Source of the DNA: CAVZMI01 sp050011775
GTDB taxonomy: Bacteria > Bacteroidota > Ignavibacteria > UBA10030 > CAVZMI01
DNA length: 64,000 nucleotides
Direction: 5' to 3'
Assembly: GCA_050011775.1 (NCBI GenBank)
Contig: JBEKIL010000013.1
Location: forward strand, 74,409 to 138,408
Part shown: positions 1 to 8,974 of the stretch, in pieces
How the letters are laid out: every line of letters starts with the position of its first letter
Position numbering within the stretch: the stretch's first letter is position 1
Notes under the pieces: generated by a model
The model's input: the letters and a program-made list of their open reading frames with translations, nothing else
Told to the model about the DNA's origin: nothing
Database searches by the model: none
Position numbers and translations under genes: made by a program

Positions 1-297
1 CTTTCCGATGATCCCCGGGAACAAATCGAAGAAATTCTTCACCGCTTCGATCTCTTCTCATCCACCTCTCCTTTTAGCCGATGTATTCGCTGTAATACAC
101 CACTGGAGCCGATTCGGAAAGAAAAGATCGTCGACCGGCTTCCTCTGAAAGTACAGCAATTCTATGATGAATTTTTTTATTGCGATAAATGCGATCAAAT
201 ATTCTGGAAGGGATCGCATTACGAGAAGATGAGGTCTTTTATTGATGGGATAATCGAAAATAAAGGAAATCCTTCGACTCGTCCCGATATACCTTAA
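1..297 (+). CDS. Mut7-C RNase-domain protein, C-terminal part
   Basis: This is an open frame that enters from the left edge and stops with TAA at 295-297, so only the last 98 residues are visible. It shows the C-terminal zinc ribbon of Mut7-C proteins: RCIRCN near residues 39-44, CDKC near residue 62, and the FWKGSHYEKM tail just after. Mut7-C proteins join a PIN-like ribonuclease core to this ribbon. The catalytic part lies outside the window, so activity cannot be judged. The family assignment rests on the ribbon spacing and the typical FWxGSH ending. Confidence 0.8.
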   Translation, partial: LSDDPREQIEEILHRFDLFSSTSPFSRCIRCNTPLEPIRKEKIVDRLPLKVQQFYDEFFYCDKCDQIFWKGSHYEKMRSFIDGIIENKGNPSTRPDIP

Positions 298-658
298 TGG
301 GACCTCGATCCCGCCAACGGCGGGAGTCGAGTCGCTCGGGACAAGTAATCGGGACTCGCTCAGCGAAACAGTACTTTAGTACAGGACGAGAAGTTTACCC
401 TGAGTGAATCCCGACGTTCTTGTGTTTCTTACGTCCCACGTTTCTCAGTGGGATTGTCGGGATGAATCGAAGGGTAAAAAGTAAAAATTAAAGCGGGGGG
501 AAGGAGGCGATAAATAAGGCGTAGGATATGAGTGTCGATGTACTTATTATCCTCATGTATGTCAGTATCAAATCAAAGTACAAATATCTTGAAAACCAAG
601 CCGATTAGAGTTACCTTATAATAATAATAATGAATTCACATACTTTCCAGAGTTCTTA
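298..658. repeat. Intergenic palindromic repeats
   Basis: There is no convincing gene in this gap. It contains short hairpins: TCCCGCC/GGCGGGA at 309-315 and 319-325, and CCCAC/GTGGG at 435-439 and 448-452. The phrases 'gtcccacg' and 'agtgggattg' recur around 21.8, 23.3 and 27.2 kb, so this belongs to a dispersed repeat family of this genome. The AT-rich stretch from about 540 to 650 probably holds the promoter of the next gene, but no clear boxes are visible. Confidence 0.6.
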
Positions 659-2665
659 ATGAAAAAATATTTTCTATTCTCCTTGATGCTGTATTTAATC
701 GTGCTGTTCTCCAACGTTGGATTTGCACAACAAAAAACTTTTACAGCGGCGGATCTGATCCAGCTCGAGGTACCCGCATCGCCTGTGATTTCTCCCGATG
801 CGAAACAGGTAGCCTTTACAATCCGAAAACCGGATCTGCAGGCAAGCCAATGGATAATGCAGATATACGTTGTCTCGGTTGCCAAAAAATCAGTACGGCA
901 GATGACAAAATCGGCCTCCGACTGCTCATCACCATCCTGGTCGCCCGATGGAAAGTGGCTGACTTTTCTTTCGAAACGAGAATCATCAACTGAAAAGGTT
1001 CGTAATGACTCCGGAATCCAACGGCTTTTTGCCCTTCCGATGGAAGGAGGAGAAGCTGTCACGTTAACGAATCTAAGCAGCGATATCGAAGAATATACGT
1101 GGTCACCGGATGGAACAAAAATAGCGATACTTGCTGAAGAGGAGATCTCACCTGAAAAACGCGCAGAGACCGAAAAGAAAATAAAAATAAAGATGGATTG
1201 GACGTCATCCCTCGATCCAAAACCGGGAAAAGATCTCTGGATGCTTAATGTTGACCTTAAGACTGCAAAGAAAATTAAGACACTTGACCCGGGCGCAGTG
1301 AATCTTGCCTGGTCTCCCGACAGTAAAAAGATTGTCTATCAAACAGATTATACAGGTGAATATAATGACGAGCAGAAATTTGATATCTGGACAATCGACC
1401 TCGATGGAATCCAGACACAACTGACTACAATGGCGGGTCCCGAAATTTATCCCCGTTTTTCGCCCGATGGGAAATGGATTGCTTTTATCACGCAAACGGT
1501 TCCCGATATCGAATTTGCAAAAACTGAACTCACCATCATGGACCAGACCGGGAAGAATGTTCGCAACCTCACCAAAGATTTCCCCTGGAGCGTGAAACAA
1601 TTCGGGTGGACTGCAAACGGGAAAGAGATAATTGCCCGGATCGGTGAAAGGACATATTCTACTATCTATGACATTGAAGTTTCAAACGGAAAAATAGAGA
1701 AACTCGTTGAAGGTCAAAATGTTTTTGGTGATGTATCTGTAGCGAAGGACGGCACGATCACAACGACAAATGAAACGTCATCGACATTGAAGGAAGTCGT
1801 TCTTCTTAAAAAGGGAAAACCCCAGACTCTTACACAATATTCAAAGCAGCTTGATACATATCAATTACGTAAGCAAGAAGTTGTTACAGTGAAAAGTCGT
1901 GATGGAAAGTTTGATATAGAAGCAATCCTTATCAAACCAGCCGATTATCGTGAAGGCCGGAAATATCCGTTAATGCTTGCATACCATGGCGGTCCTTATG
2001 ATAATTACGAGAATACATTTTCCCAGAAATATCCGGTACAACTTTTAGTGCAGGAAGGAACGATGGTCGTCATGCCCAATGTCCGGGGAAGTTCAGGATA
2101 TACGGACGAATTCGGACAATCCATCAGGTACGATCTAGGGGGCGGTGACTACCGCGATGCGATGGATATCGTGGATTACCTGATTGCCGAGGGGATGGTA
2201 GACACTACAAAAATGGGTGTGATGGGGGGAAGTTATGGCGGTTATCTGACGAACTGGACAATCACGCAGACCCCGCGCTTCAAAGCAGCAATTTCCATGT
2301 ATACTATGTTCAGCTTGTTTACGGATTGGGGAAACTCCTGGCAGCCCGCCTTTGAGCATATGTATCTTGGCTATAATTACTGGGACAGACCGATTGATAT
2401 GAACAGCCGCTGGGTGAAACAGGCTCCACAGACCTATGTAAAAAATATCACAACTCCGACATTAATTCTCCAGGGAACAGAAGACAAGTACACGAATATC
2501 TCCAATTCACGAGAAATGTATCAAGCTCTAAAAGAACTCGGGAAAACTGTTGAGTTTGTTATCTACCCGCGTGCGGAACATGGACTCCGAACCGAGCCAA
2601 ATCAATATATCAACGTCATGGAAAGAACTGTCGGTTGGTTCAAGAAATATGCGTTGGGCAGGTAA
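659..2665 (+). CDS. Secreted S9 family peptidase (acylaminoacyl-peptidase/DPP type)
   Basis: A 668-residue protein with an N-terminal signal peptide (hydrophobic core LMLYLIVLFSNVGFA) followed by beta-propeller WD40-like PD40 repeats (SPDGK motifs to about residue 400) and a C-terminal alpha/beta hydrolase domain. The catalytic triad can be placed: Ser525 in GGSYGGY, Asp609 in GTEDKY, His641 in AEHGL. S9 enzymes of this build cleave short peptides from the N-terminus or at acyl-blocked ends. Likely periplasmic or extracellular. The stop is 7 bases before cbiM, so the two may share a transcript, although their functions are unrelated. Confidence 0.9.
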   Translation: MKKYFLFSLMLYLIVLFSNVGFAQQKTFTAADLIQLEVPASPVISPDAKQVAFTIRKPDLQASQWIMQIYVVSVAKKSVRQMTKSASDCSSPSWSPDGKWLTFLSKRESSTEKVRNDSGIQRLFALPMEGGEAVTLTNLSSDIEEYTWSPDGTKIAILAEEEISPEKRAETEKKIKIKMDWTSSLDPKPGKDLWMLNVDLKTAKKIKTLDPGAVNLAWSPDSKKIVYQTDYTGEYNDEQKFDIWTIDLDGIQTQLTTMAGPEIYPRFSPDGKWIAFITQTVPDIEFAKTELTIMDQTGKNVRNLTKDFPWSVKQFGWTANGKEIIARIGERTYSTIYDIEVSNGKIEKLVEGQNVFGDVSVAKDGTITTTNETSSTLKEVVLLKKGKPQTLTQYSKQLDTYQLRKQEVVTVKSRDGKFDIEAILIKPADYREGRKYPLMLAYHGGPYDNYENTFSQKYPVQLLVQEGTMVVMPNVRGSSGYTDEFGQSIRYDLGGGDYRDAMDIVDYLIAEGMVDTTKMGVMGGSYGGYLTNWTITQTPRFKAAISMYTMFSLFTDWGNSWQPAFEHMYLGYNYWDRPIDMNSRWVKQAPQTYVKNITTPTLILQGTEDKYTNISNSREMYQALKELGKTVEFVIYPRAEHGLRTEPNQYINVMERTVGWFKKYALGR

Positions 2666-2672
2666 AAGTATA

Positions 2673-3614
2673 ATGCATATACCTGATGGATTTATAGACA
2701 CAAAAACCGCTATCACAACAGGGATATTATCTGTCGCAGGTCTCGGGATGGCGTTACAGCAGGTGAAGCGTCATATGCCGCAGAGGAATGTTCCGTTGAT
2801 GGGACTCGCGGCAGCGTTTGTGTTCGTTGCCCAGATGTTAAACTTTCCGGTTGCCGGTGGAACATCCGGTCATCTTATGGGTGCAGTTCTTGTATCCGTT
2901 CTCCTTGGTCCGAGTGCGGCGATCATAGTCATGTCGTCGGTCCTCATAGTCCAGTGTTTTTTATTTGCCGATGGCGGAGTTCTTGCACTTGGAGCGAATG
3001 TTTTTAATATGGCAATTGCAGCCCCGCTTCTGGGATACGTAATATATTTTCTCGTCCGCCGATTGATGGGGGGCGAGCGGGGACGGATTGCAGCAGTGAC
3101 ATTTGCTGCATGGTGTTCGACGGTAATTGCTTCAATATGCTGTACGGGTGAGCTTGCATGGTCGGACACGGTGTCCTGGAATGCAGGATTTCCAGCCATG
3201 ACGAATATTCATATGCTTATCGGTCTCGGCGAGGGGATCATCACTGCTTTAATTATTGTCGCGATCGGCAAAACACGGCCGGAACTTCTTTTTAAAAAAG
3301 AAGAAATGAGTGCTGCACAAAAAACTGCCGGAGTCGTCGTATATGGACTGCTAATTACTCTCGGATTGATATTATTTGTGGCCCCATTTGCCTCGGGATG
3401 GCCCGATGGTCTCGAGAAAGTCGCAGCCTCATTGGGTTTTGGACATAAAGCCGGTACCCAGCCGGTTGTCAACGCTCCTTTGCACGATTATATTATTCCG
3501 GGAGTCGGATCGGCGGCGACTGCAACGGTAATAGCTGGCGGGATAGGAATCATCGTCGTCTTCATGCTTTCATTTTTTCTAGCTCGAATTCTTGTCCCGA
3601 AATCAGATAAATGA
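2673..3614 (+). CDS. cbiM: Nickel/cobalt ECF transporter S component CbiM with fused PDGLE domain
   Basis: 313 residues from the ATG at 2673. This start is chosen because it gives the mature N-terminus MHIPDGF; in CbiM/NikM the N-terminal amine and His2 bind the metal, so longer starts overlapping the peptidase gene are unlikely. About seven membrane segments follow (MGLAAAFVFVAQMLNFPVAGGTSGHLMG is the family core). Near residue 250 comes SGWPDGLEKVAASLGF, the PDGLE (CbiN-like) module, fused here as in NikMN/CbiMN proteins. It forms an ECF transporter with the next two genes. Substrate Ni2+ or Co2+ cannot be decided from sequence; the [NiFe] hydrogenase at 42-47 kb makes nickel attractive. 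Confidence 0.9.
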   Translation: MHIPDGFIDTKTAITTGILSVAGLGMALQQVKRHMPQRNVPLMGLAAAFVFVAQMLNFPVAGGTSGHLMGAVLVSVLLGPSAAIIVMSSVLIVQCFLFADGGVLALGANVFNMAIAAPLLGYVIYFLVRRLMGGERGRIAAVTFAAWCSTVIASICCTGELAWSDTVSWNAGFPAMTNIHMLIGLGEGIITALIIVAIGKTRPELLFKKEEMSAAQKTAGVVVYGLLITLGLILFVAPFASGWPDGLEKVAASLGFGHKAGTQPVVNAPLHDYIIPGVGSAATATVIAGGIGIIVVFMLSFFLARILVPKSDK

Positions 3615-3712
3615 GTTGAAAAAAAGATGGAAAAAATGGATGGCCTTATTCTACTCGGAAATCATCAATCACAAATCATCAATCTCCATAGCAGTGTAAA
3701 GGAGGTCCTTTT

Positions 3713-4324
3713 TTGCGTCACGATTTTATTGACCGATATAGTAGATTAGAAAGCCCGGTACATAGACTGCCGGCGATTGGAAAATTTGTTGCTGCAATTT
3801 TCATCATTGTAGTGATTATCGGAGTTCCCATGACATGGTTTCTTATCTTTCCTGCTATCATGGTGATTCTTCTTCTTATACTCTATTTCAGTTCAGTACC
3901 TTGGCTTTTTGTCATTAAGAGGTTGTTTTTTCTGGAGTTGTTGATCCTCGGAATAGCATTACTTTCTCTTCTTCAGCCTCAAGGCAGCATTCGGTTTTTT
4001 ACTATCGTTATGAAAAGTACACTGTGCATTTTGACCGTTATTCTTCTCTCAAATACGACTCAATTTTCGGAGCTTCTTACTATATTGCGACGGTTCCATC
4101 TGCCGGCGATCTTTATCACAGTTCTGGCTCTCATGTACCGTTATCTATTCGTTTTGATTGACGAGACAGAGCGTATGCACAGGGCACGGTTAAGCCGGAC
4201 GTTCGTGCAGCACAAAACACAATTGTGGTACTCACTGGCTACGCTTATCGGTCAGCTTTTCGTCCGATCGACAGAACGCGCCGAGAAAATCTACTCGGCC
4301 ATGACTGCACGGGGGTGGAAATGA
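3713..4324 (+). CDS. cbiQ: ECF transporter T component CbiQ
   Basis: 203 residues, an integral membrane protein with four to five hydrophobic segments and the C-terminal cytoplasmic signature RSTERAEKIYSAMTARGWK, matching the conserved Ala-Arg-Gly coupling motif that links T components to their ATPases. The start is the TTG at 3713: a strong AAAGGAGGT at 3698-3706 sits 6 bases upstream and no ATG is better placed. The stop overlaps the cbiO start by four bases (ATGA at 4321-4324), so translation is probably coupled. Confidence 0.88.
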   Translation: MRHDFIDRYSRLESPVHRLPAIGKFVAAIFIIVVIIGVPMTWFLIFPAIMVILLLILYFSSVPWLFVIKRLFFLELLILGIALLSLLQPQGSIRFFTIVMKSTLCILTVILLSNTTQFSELLTILRRFHLPAIFITVLALMYRYLFVLIDETERMHRARLSRTFVQHKTQLWYSLATLIGQLFVRSTERAEKIYSAMTARGWK

Positions 4325-5073
4325 GCTGTGCCATCAGTGTAAAAAACCTTTCATTCCGATATCCCGACGGAAAAGAAGCGCTGAACGATATTACCTTCAA
4401 CGTTCATGAAGGCGAATGTGTGGCAATAATCGGACCGAACGGTTCCGGCAAATCAACGCTTCTACTTCATCTTAACGGGATTCTGCCGGAGGATCACGAT
4501 GGCTTGTCGGCAGTCCGTATATTCGATCAGCCGATATCGAAAGCGGTTATGGATATCATACGCCGGAAGGTCGGACTTCTTTTTCAGGATCCCGATGATC
4601 AACTTTTTTGTCCGACGGTGTTCGAAGATGTCGCCTTCGGACCAAGACAGTTCGGGGTAAGTGAAGAGGAGGTTCAAAAAATGGTTCACGAAGCCCTCGT
4701 TCAGGTCGGACTAGAAGGATTCGATAAACGTTCGCCACATCATTTAAGCGGGGGAGAGAAACAGCGGGTTTGCCTGGCAGGAATTCTCGCCTGCAAACCG
4801 GCTATGCTGGCACTCGATGAACCGACAAGCGACCTCGATCCGAAAGGGAAGAGGGAGCTGAAAAAATTTCTAAGATCGCTCCCGGCAACGAAAATTATAG
4901 CAACGCATGATCTGGAGCTGGTCGTCGAGCTCTGTCTGCGCACGATCGTACTCGATGGCGGTCGTATCGTTGCAGACGGACCTACGGTAGAGCTGTTGAA
5001 TAATGAGGAGTTCATGCTCGCACATGGGCTGGAACGACCGCATATTCTGCAGCACCGGCATCCACATCATTGA
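4321..5073 (+). CDS. cbiO: ECF transporter ATPase CbiO
   Basis: 250-residue ABC ATPase that energises the CbiMQ metal importer. Visible motifs in order: Walker A GPNGSGKST, Q-loop FQDPDDQLF, signature LSGGEKQR, Walker B LALDEPTSDLDP and the switch histidine in ATHDLELV. The QDPDDQLF segment is typical of ECF-type ATPases. The ATG at 4321 is chosen because it gives a normal ABC N-terminus and overlaps the cbiQ stop; the open frame extends further upstream only inside cbiQ. A histidine-rich tail (HRHPHH) ends the protein and might hold metal ions. Confidence 0.92.
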   Translation: MSCAISVKNLSFRYPDGKEALNDITFNVHEGECVAIIGPNGSGKSTLLLHLNGILPEDHDGLSAVRIFDQPISKAVMDIIRRKVGLLFQDPDDQLFCPTVFEDVAFGPRQFGVSEEEVQKMVHEALVQVGLEGFDKRSPHHLSGGEKQRVCLAGILACKPAMLALDEPTSDLDPKGKRELKKFLRSLPATKIIATHDLELVVELCLRTIVLDGGRIVADGPTVELLNNEEFMLAHGLERPHILQHRHPHH

Positions 5074-5128
5074 CATTAAGGTAGCATAATATAAATACGA
5101 ATAATAAAAACGGAATAGAGGATTCGCC

Positions 5129-5719
5129 ATGACGGATTTTACAGTTCTTACCGAAGGTTATGTCAGGAGAAAAGAAGGAGTATTATACGCTTCGTCTACA
5201 GTCGTGCTGCTCCAGGACGCCGGATTAACGATTATCGTCGATCCCGGGTTGGACCGACAGCTGCTTCGTCAATCTCTGGAAAAATGGGATATCGCGACCG
5301 AAGATGTCAATTTTGTTCTCCTTACCCATTCTCATCCCGATCATTCACTGCTGGCCGGAATATTTCAAAAAGCAAAGACAATCGACGGCAAATACATATA
5401 TTCTTATGACGGCAGTATGGAGGATACCGGCGAAAAAATACCCGACACTGAGATAGGAATACTGTTCACACCAGGGCATGACATGACGGACTGCTCGTTA
5501 CTGATAAAAACCCGGGAATATGGGAAAGTAGGGATCGTTGGCGATGTTTTCTGGTGGTGCGATGGCGAGCAACAGGAAATGAGTATGGACGATCTGATCA
5601 ACATGGAAGATTCGTCTGCTTACGACATGAATAATTTGATTGCCAGTAGGAAAAGGATTCTTGAATATACCGATTGGATCATTCCGGGGCATGGTAAAAT
5701 TTTTCATGTACCGCGATAG
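5129..5719 (+). CDS. Metallo-beta-lactamase fold hydrolase, MBLAC1-like
   Basis: 196 residues. The MBL metal motif is complete: THSHPDH at about residues 70-76, a second ligand in FTPGHD near residue 117, the Asp of VGDVFWW near residue 140 and the final histidine in IIPGHGKIF. The short length and ending resemble MBLAC1-type proteins, a branch with varied hydrolase roles. No signal peptide is visible, so it is probably cytoplasmic. It lies 55 bases after cbiO on the same strand, so co-transcription is possible. The substrate is unknown. Confidence 0.8.
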   Translation: MTDFTVLTEGYVRRKEGVLYASSTVVLLQDAGLTIIVDPGLDRQLLRQSLEKWDIATEDVNFVLLTHSHPDHSLLAGIFQKAKTIDGKYIYSYDGSMEDTGEKIPDTEIGILFTPGHDMTDCSLLIKTREYGKVGIVGDVFWWCDGEQQEMSMDDLINMEDSSAYDMNNLIASRKRILEYTDWIIPGHGKIFHVPR

Positions 5720-6338
5720 CGTTCACGAATTTGTACGATATATTATGATTTGTTTCGTCTTAGTGCATAACCGTTCTATGGATCTAAATTCCGTCAGATA
5801 AAAGCGGGAGCAATACGCACCGAATCCTTTCACTCTACAAAGAGACTCCTATGCCTCTGTCTCGCAGATATTCTTTGACCTGCTGAATACTAAGAAGACG
5901 ATAATGGAATACTGAAGCGGCCATTTGTGGAAGATCTCAAAATACTCTAGACTGATGTAAGAACTCTAAATGCCTGACGGATCGCGGTTCCGTGCCTACT
6001 TCCTGCTATGATAAGAATGGTTCCGATGATATTAATCTTTTTACGTTTCACATCTATCGTCGCGTTATTCCGAATAGTTTCTTAATATAAATATAAAGGT
6101 TAGAATTTTACGCATCTTTTATTTGCTGAGTAAAGTACACCATAAATCTCTATATTATGGTTCCCTTCTTCGAGCATCCAGATAGGATAAATATGACAGC
6201 CAAAGATTATAATAATCGGGGTGTCATGAAAAAATAATTTTATAATGAAACTTCCGATGCAGGATGCGTAAATATTAGCATATTTCAGTAGTAATGTCAA
6301 GCATTGACTTTTTGATTTAGGCACTTTAGATTAAAATC
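5720..6338. other. Gene-poor gap with a hisF remnant
   Basis: This 619-base gap has no intact gene. Its middle (5835-5950, minus strand) encodes a recognisable but broken HisF C-terminus, listed separately. The minus-strand frame just upstream of it (about 6060 to 5950) stays open for some 40 codons and ends at a stop beside the remnant, but I do not recognise it. The rest, 6060-6338, is AT-rich and likely holds the promoter of the following gene. Confidence 0.5.
5835..5950 (-). pseudogene. hisF: hisF C-terminal remnant (imidazole glycerol phosphate synthase cyclase subunit)
   Basis: Reading the minus strand, one frame gives LEYFEIFHK and, after a frame change with loss of a few residues, MAASVFHYRLLSIQQVKEYL followed by RDRGIGVSL and a stop at 5835-5837. 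This matches the end of HisF, where a GGAG-x-HF segment is followed by AASVFH and a final VKEYLxxxG helix. Only about 38 residues survive, with a frameshift and no barrel, so it is a decayed gene end rather than a working enzyme. No other histidine gene is seen nearby. Confidence 0.7.
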
Positions 6339-7115
6339 ATGCATATCATCCGCCTGATACACTGGAACGAAAAAGAAGCGCAAGAAAAATCCTCTATTCT
6401 TAAAAAAAGAGGCTTTAAAGTGATTCAAAGCATGATACGCGGGCAGCAGGATATACGTGAACTGCGAAAAAATCCAGCAGATGCAGTCGTGATAGATTTA
6501 ACGCGACTACCATCGCAGGGGTGCGATATGGGTATGTTCATCCGGCAATCGAAATCTACAAGGTATATACCGTTAATCTTTGTGGATGGTAAAAAAGAAA
6601 AAGTAGATCGTATAAAGAAATTACTACCGGACGCGCTTTATACATCCTGGCCGGAGATACATAAAACAATACAAAAAGCTCTTGCAAATCCGATAGAGAA
6701 TCCTGTTGCGCCTAAATCTTTGTTTGACACATATATGGGAATTCCGCTGCTGAAAAAATTGGGAATAAAGGAAAATACTATACTCGGAATTATCAATCCA
6801 CCGAAAGATTTTGAAAAGACACTCGGCAGTCTGCCGGACGGGGTGAGAATTCACACTAGGCCTCAAAAAGAGAGAGATCTGACGCTCTGGTTTGTCAAAT
6901 CAGAAAAAGAACTTCAGGAAAATATTCAAAATGTGTCAAAATATAGTAAAAATGGAGCAGTCTGGATTCTGTGGCCGAAGAAAGGCTCGGACCTCTCTTC
7001 AGACCTATCACAAATCGTTGTAAGAAAGACCGGACTCGCTTCCGGGCTGGTCGATTATAAAATATGCTCTGTCGATGCGACCTGGTCAGGTTTGCTGTTC
7101 ACAAAACGGAAATAG
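6339..7115 (+). CDS. Receiver-like protein with C-terminal DUF3052-like domain
   Basis: 258 residues without membrane segments. Residues 1-115 look like a response-regulator receiver fold (ADAVVIDLTRLPSQG at the beta-3/phosphoacceptor position, then YIPLIFVDG), but the usual acidic pair and the invariant lysine are not evident, so it may not be phosphorylated. Residues 125-258 resemble DUF3052, with LLKKLGIKENTILGIINPPKDF, an ADP-like GSLPDGV segment and the ending VDATWSGLLFTKRK. DUF3052 proteins are uncharacterised. It stands alone between AT-rich gaps. The domain names are from memory of the families and moderately certain. Confidence 0.6.
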   Translation: MHIIRLIHWNEKEAQEKSSILKKRGFKVIQSMIRGQQDIRELRKNPADAVVIDLTRLPSQGCDMGMFIRQSKSTRYIPLIFVDGKKEKVDRIKKLLPDALYTSWPEIHKTIQKALANPIENPVAPKSLFDTYMGIPLLKKLGIKENTILGIINPPKDFEKTLGSLPDGVRIHTRPQKERDLTLWFVKSEKELQENIQNVSKYSKNGAVWILWPKKGSDLSSDLSQIVVRKTGLASGLVDYKICSVDATWSGLLFTKRK

Positions 7116-7273
7116 TAATTAAAATACGATTATTAATTAAATTCTTGCTATTACTTAGTATTTTTGTTATTATTATCGCAAATGATTTTGAATTTCTGTA
7201 GCCCTTTCCTAATAAAACAGCTATTCCGATAGGACAGAAAAATCACTTCAATCCACGGGAAGGAATCTAACCC

Positions 7274-8971
7274 ATGAGTTCTTCAATTGATGATCGCGTC
7301 GATGCACTTATCGCGGCTTTCAAAAAGGACGGTTATGATGTAGACAGGACATCGGATGTTCTTTTGTATGGAGAGAAAATTGGAATTCGTGCGACGCATG
7401 CGACAGCTGTCATCGGAACGACTGGAAAGAAGAAAAAGGTATTCTATCTTGAAGGAGATCCCCATACGATGGGCTATCTGCAGGGGAAATTGGCGGAACC
7501 CGAGATCGAACGCATGTGCACCGATTTCAATGATGACATTGTCTTCGACTATATCAATCTTCAAATTCAAGATCCCACAATACGGACACTCTTGGGTGAG
7601 GTACTAGAAGATATAATATACTGGATCTCGAAAAGCATGTATCAGGATATTCCGCCTCACTATATCGAAGAACTGGATGGAATACTCGACGGGTGCAAAG
7701 AAGTCAATAAGCAGACACGTGTCGATCGCGAAAGCCTCTGGGTTCTCAATACCGGCATCGATGCTATTCTGTCATATATATACACCGGACTCTTTCCACA
7801 TAAAAGAATATTTCCGATTAAAATTAAACCCGAACACCTGAGAGTTCCGATCATGTGCGACGGTTTCTCGGCTACGGGAGTCGATTCGCGAATTCAAAGA
7901 CGATTCCACTACCTTGGACGGAATTTTATGTTTCCAAACGCCGGTGTATTTCAGGATACTGCCGCAATGATCATTCGCAGGCCGGATGAGGGAATTCCCA
8001 CCGTCAGCGTTGCTGCCCCGGGAATGATAGGCGCCATTGCAGGTCTGAGCCTCAACAGAGTCGGTGTCGGAGTCGATATGTCCCCGGCGTCGAACTGCAG
8101 CACAAATCGTCCAGGATTCAATTCGCTTCTCCTGACACGGCAGAGCATCCAATACGGTAAGAATTGTGATGAAGCAGTTGAGATAGTTATAAATGCTCAA
8201 CGTGGAGTGTCATGGGACTATATTCTTGCCGATGGAAATACCGACAAGTCATGTGTTCTGGAGGCGGGAGTGGCAGTCGATACTCTCAATCTTCTTTCAT
8301 ATACCGATCAGTGGGTTATCGACTTATTGAAAGGGATAAATCCTCACTTCGAAGATATGATTAAAAATCACTCTGCTCCTTTGCGCAAAGGATGTATGCT
8401 GCGATGGAATAGCTATACATACCCCGTTATATATCAGCAATATAATAAGGCATTGGTGGAGGCGTATAAAAAACTAGATATGAATTATTCCTATGCCTAT
8501 AATGCAGAAGATTTTGGCAAAAAGGGATTCATCAACAAGATATGGACCGATAAAAATTGCCCGGGTCCTTTTTATTTTGCTCCTCAACGTGAGAACATGC
8601 CGGAGACGGTACTGCTGACGAACCACTACGTTACACCGGAAATGCGATTATGTGCAATGAACATCTGGACGGCGATTATTGCTGCCGGAGACTTCAACGA
8701 CATACAATGGCGATACGATGAACTAAACTCACAGCTGTTAACGGTGCTCGAGAAAGGATATATGACCGGGGAGGAAGCCATAACGACAATAGATTATCTG
8801 GCGCCGTGCAGAAAATATCCCGATTACTACAATAAGGATAAAAAACCGTTGAGTCAGCTGGAAATACACGGCTCGGTGTCTCTGATGGATCTCAAGGCCG
8901 GGACCATTGAATCGCATTACGGATATTTTGCAGATGAATGGATCAAGATAACGCTTGGTAATTATTTCTGA
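7274..8971 (+). CDS. C45-like autoproteolytic acyltransferase/hydrolase (Ntn hydrolase fold)
   Basis: 565 residues, no signal peptide. The N-terminal LEGDPHTMGYLQGKL segment recalls the GxPxxxGxxxG opening of peptidase family C45 (penicillin acyltransferase type). Cys195 in PIMCDGFSATG is the likely N-terminal nucleophile after self-cleavage, followed by YLGRNFMF and GVGVDMSPASNCSTNRPG, which fit the C45 core. It is much longer than typical C45 proteins, with an extra N-terminal region and about 200 residues at the C-terminus. The GGGAAGGAA-like sequence just before 7274 serves as ribosome site. It ends 3 bases from the convergent methionine-rich gene. The substrate is unknown. Confidence 0.55.
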   Translation: MSSSIDDRVDALIAAFKKDGYDVDRTSDVLLYGEKIGIRATHATAVIGTTGKKKKVFYLEGDPHTMGYLQGKLAEPEIERMCTDFNDDIVFDYINLQIQDPTIRTLLGEVLEDIIYWISKSMYQDIPPHYIEELDGILDGCKEVNKQTRVDRESLWVLNTGIDAILSYIYTGLFPHKRIFPIKIKPEHLRVPIMCDGFSATGVDSRIQRRFHYLGRNFMFPNAGVFQDTAAMIIRRPDEGIPTVSVAAPGMIGAIAGLSLNRVGVGVDMSPASNCSTNRPGFNSLLLTRQSIQYGKNCDEAVEIVINAQRGVSWDYILADGNTDKSCVLEAGVAVDTLNLLSYTDQWVIDLLKGINPHFEDMIKNHSAPLRKGCMLRWNSYTYPVIYQQYNKALVEAYKKLDMNYSYAYNAEDFGKKGFINKIWTDKNCPGPFYFAPQRENMPETVLLTNHYVTPEMRLCAMNIWTAIIAAGDFNDIQWRYDELNSQLLTVLEKGYMTGEEAITTIDYLAPCRKYPDYYNKDKKPLSQLEIHGSVSLMDLKAGTIESHYGYFADEWIKITLGNYF

Positions 8972-8974
8972 TCG

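Noticed and set aside
2666..2672. Cobalamin or NiCo riboswitch upstream of cbiM
   Set aside because: Only 7 bases separate the peptidase stop from the cbiM start, so there is no room. The upstream sequence is coding.
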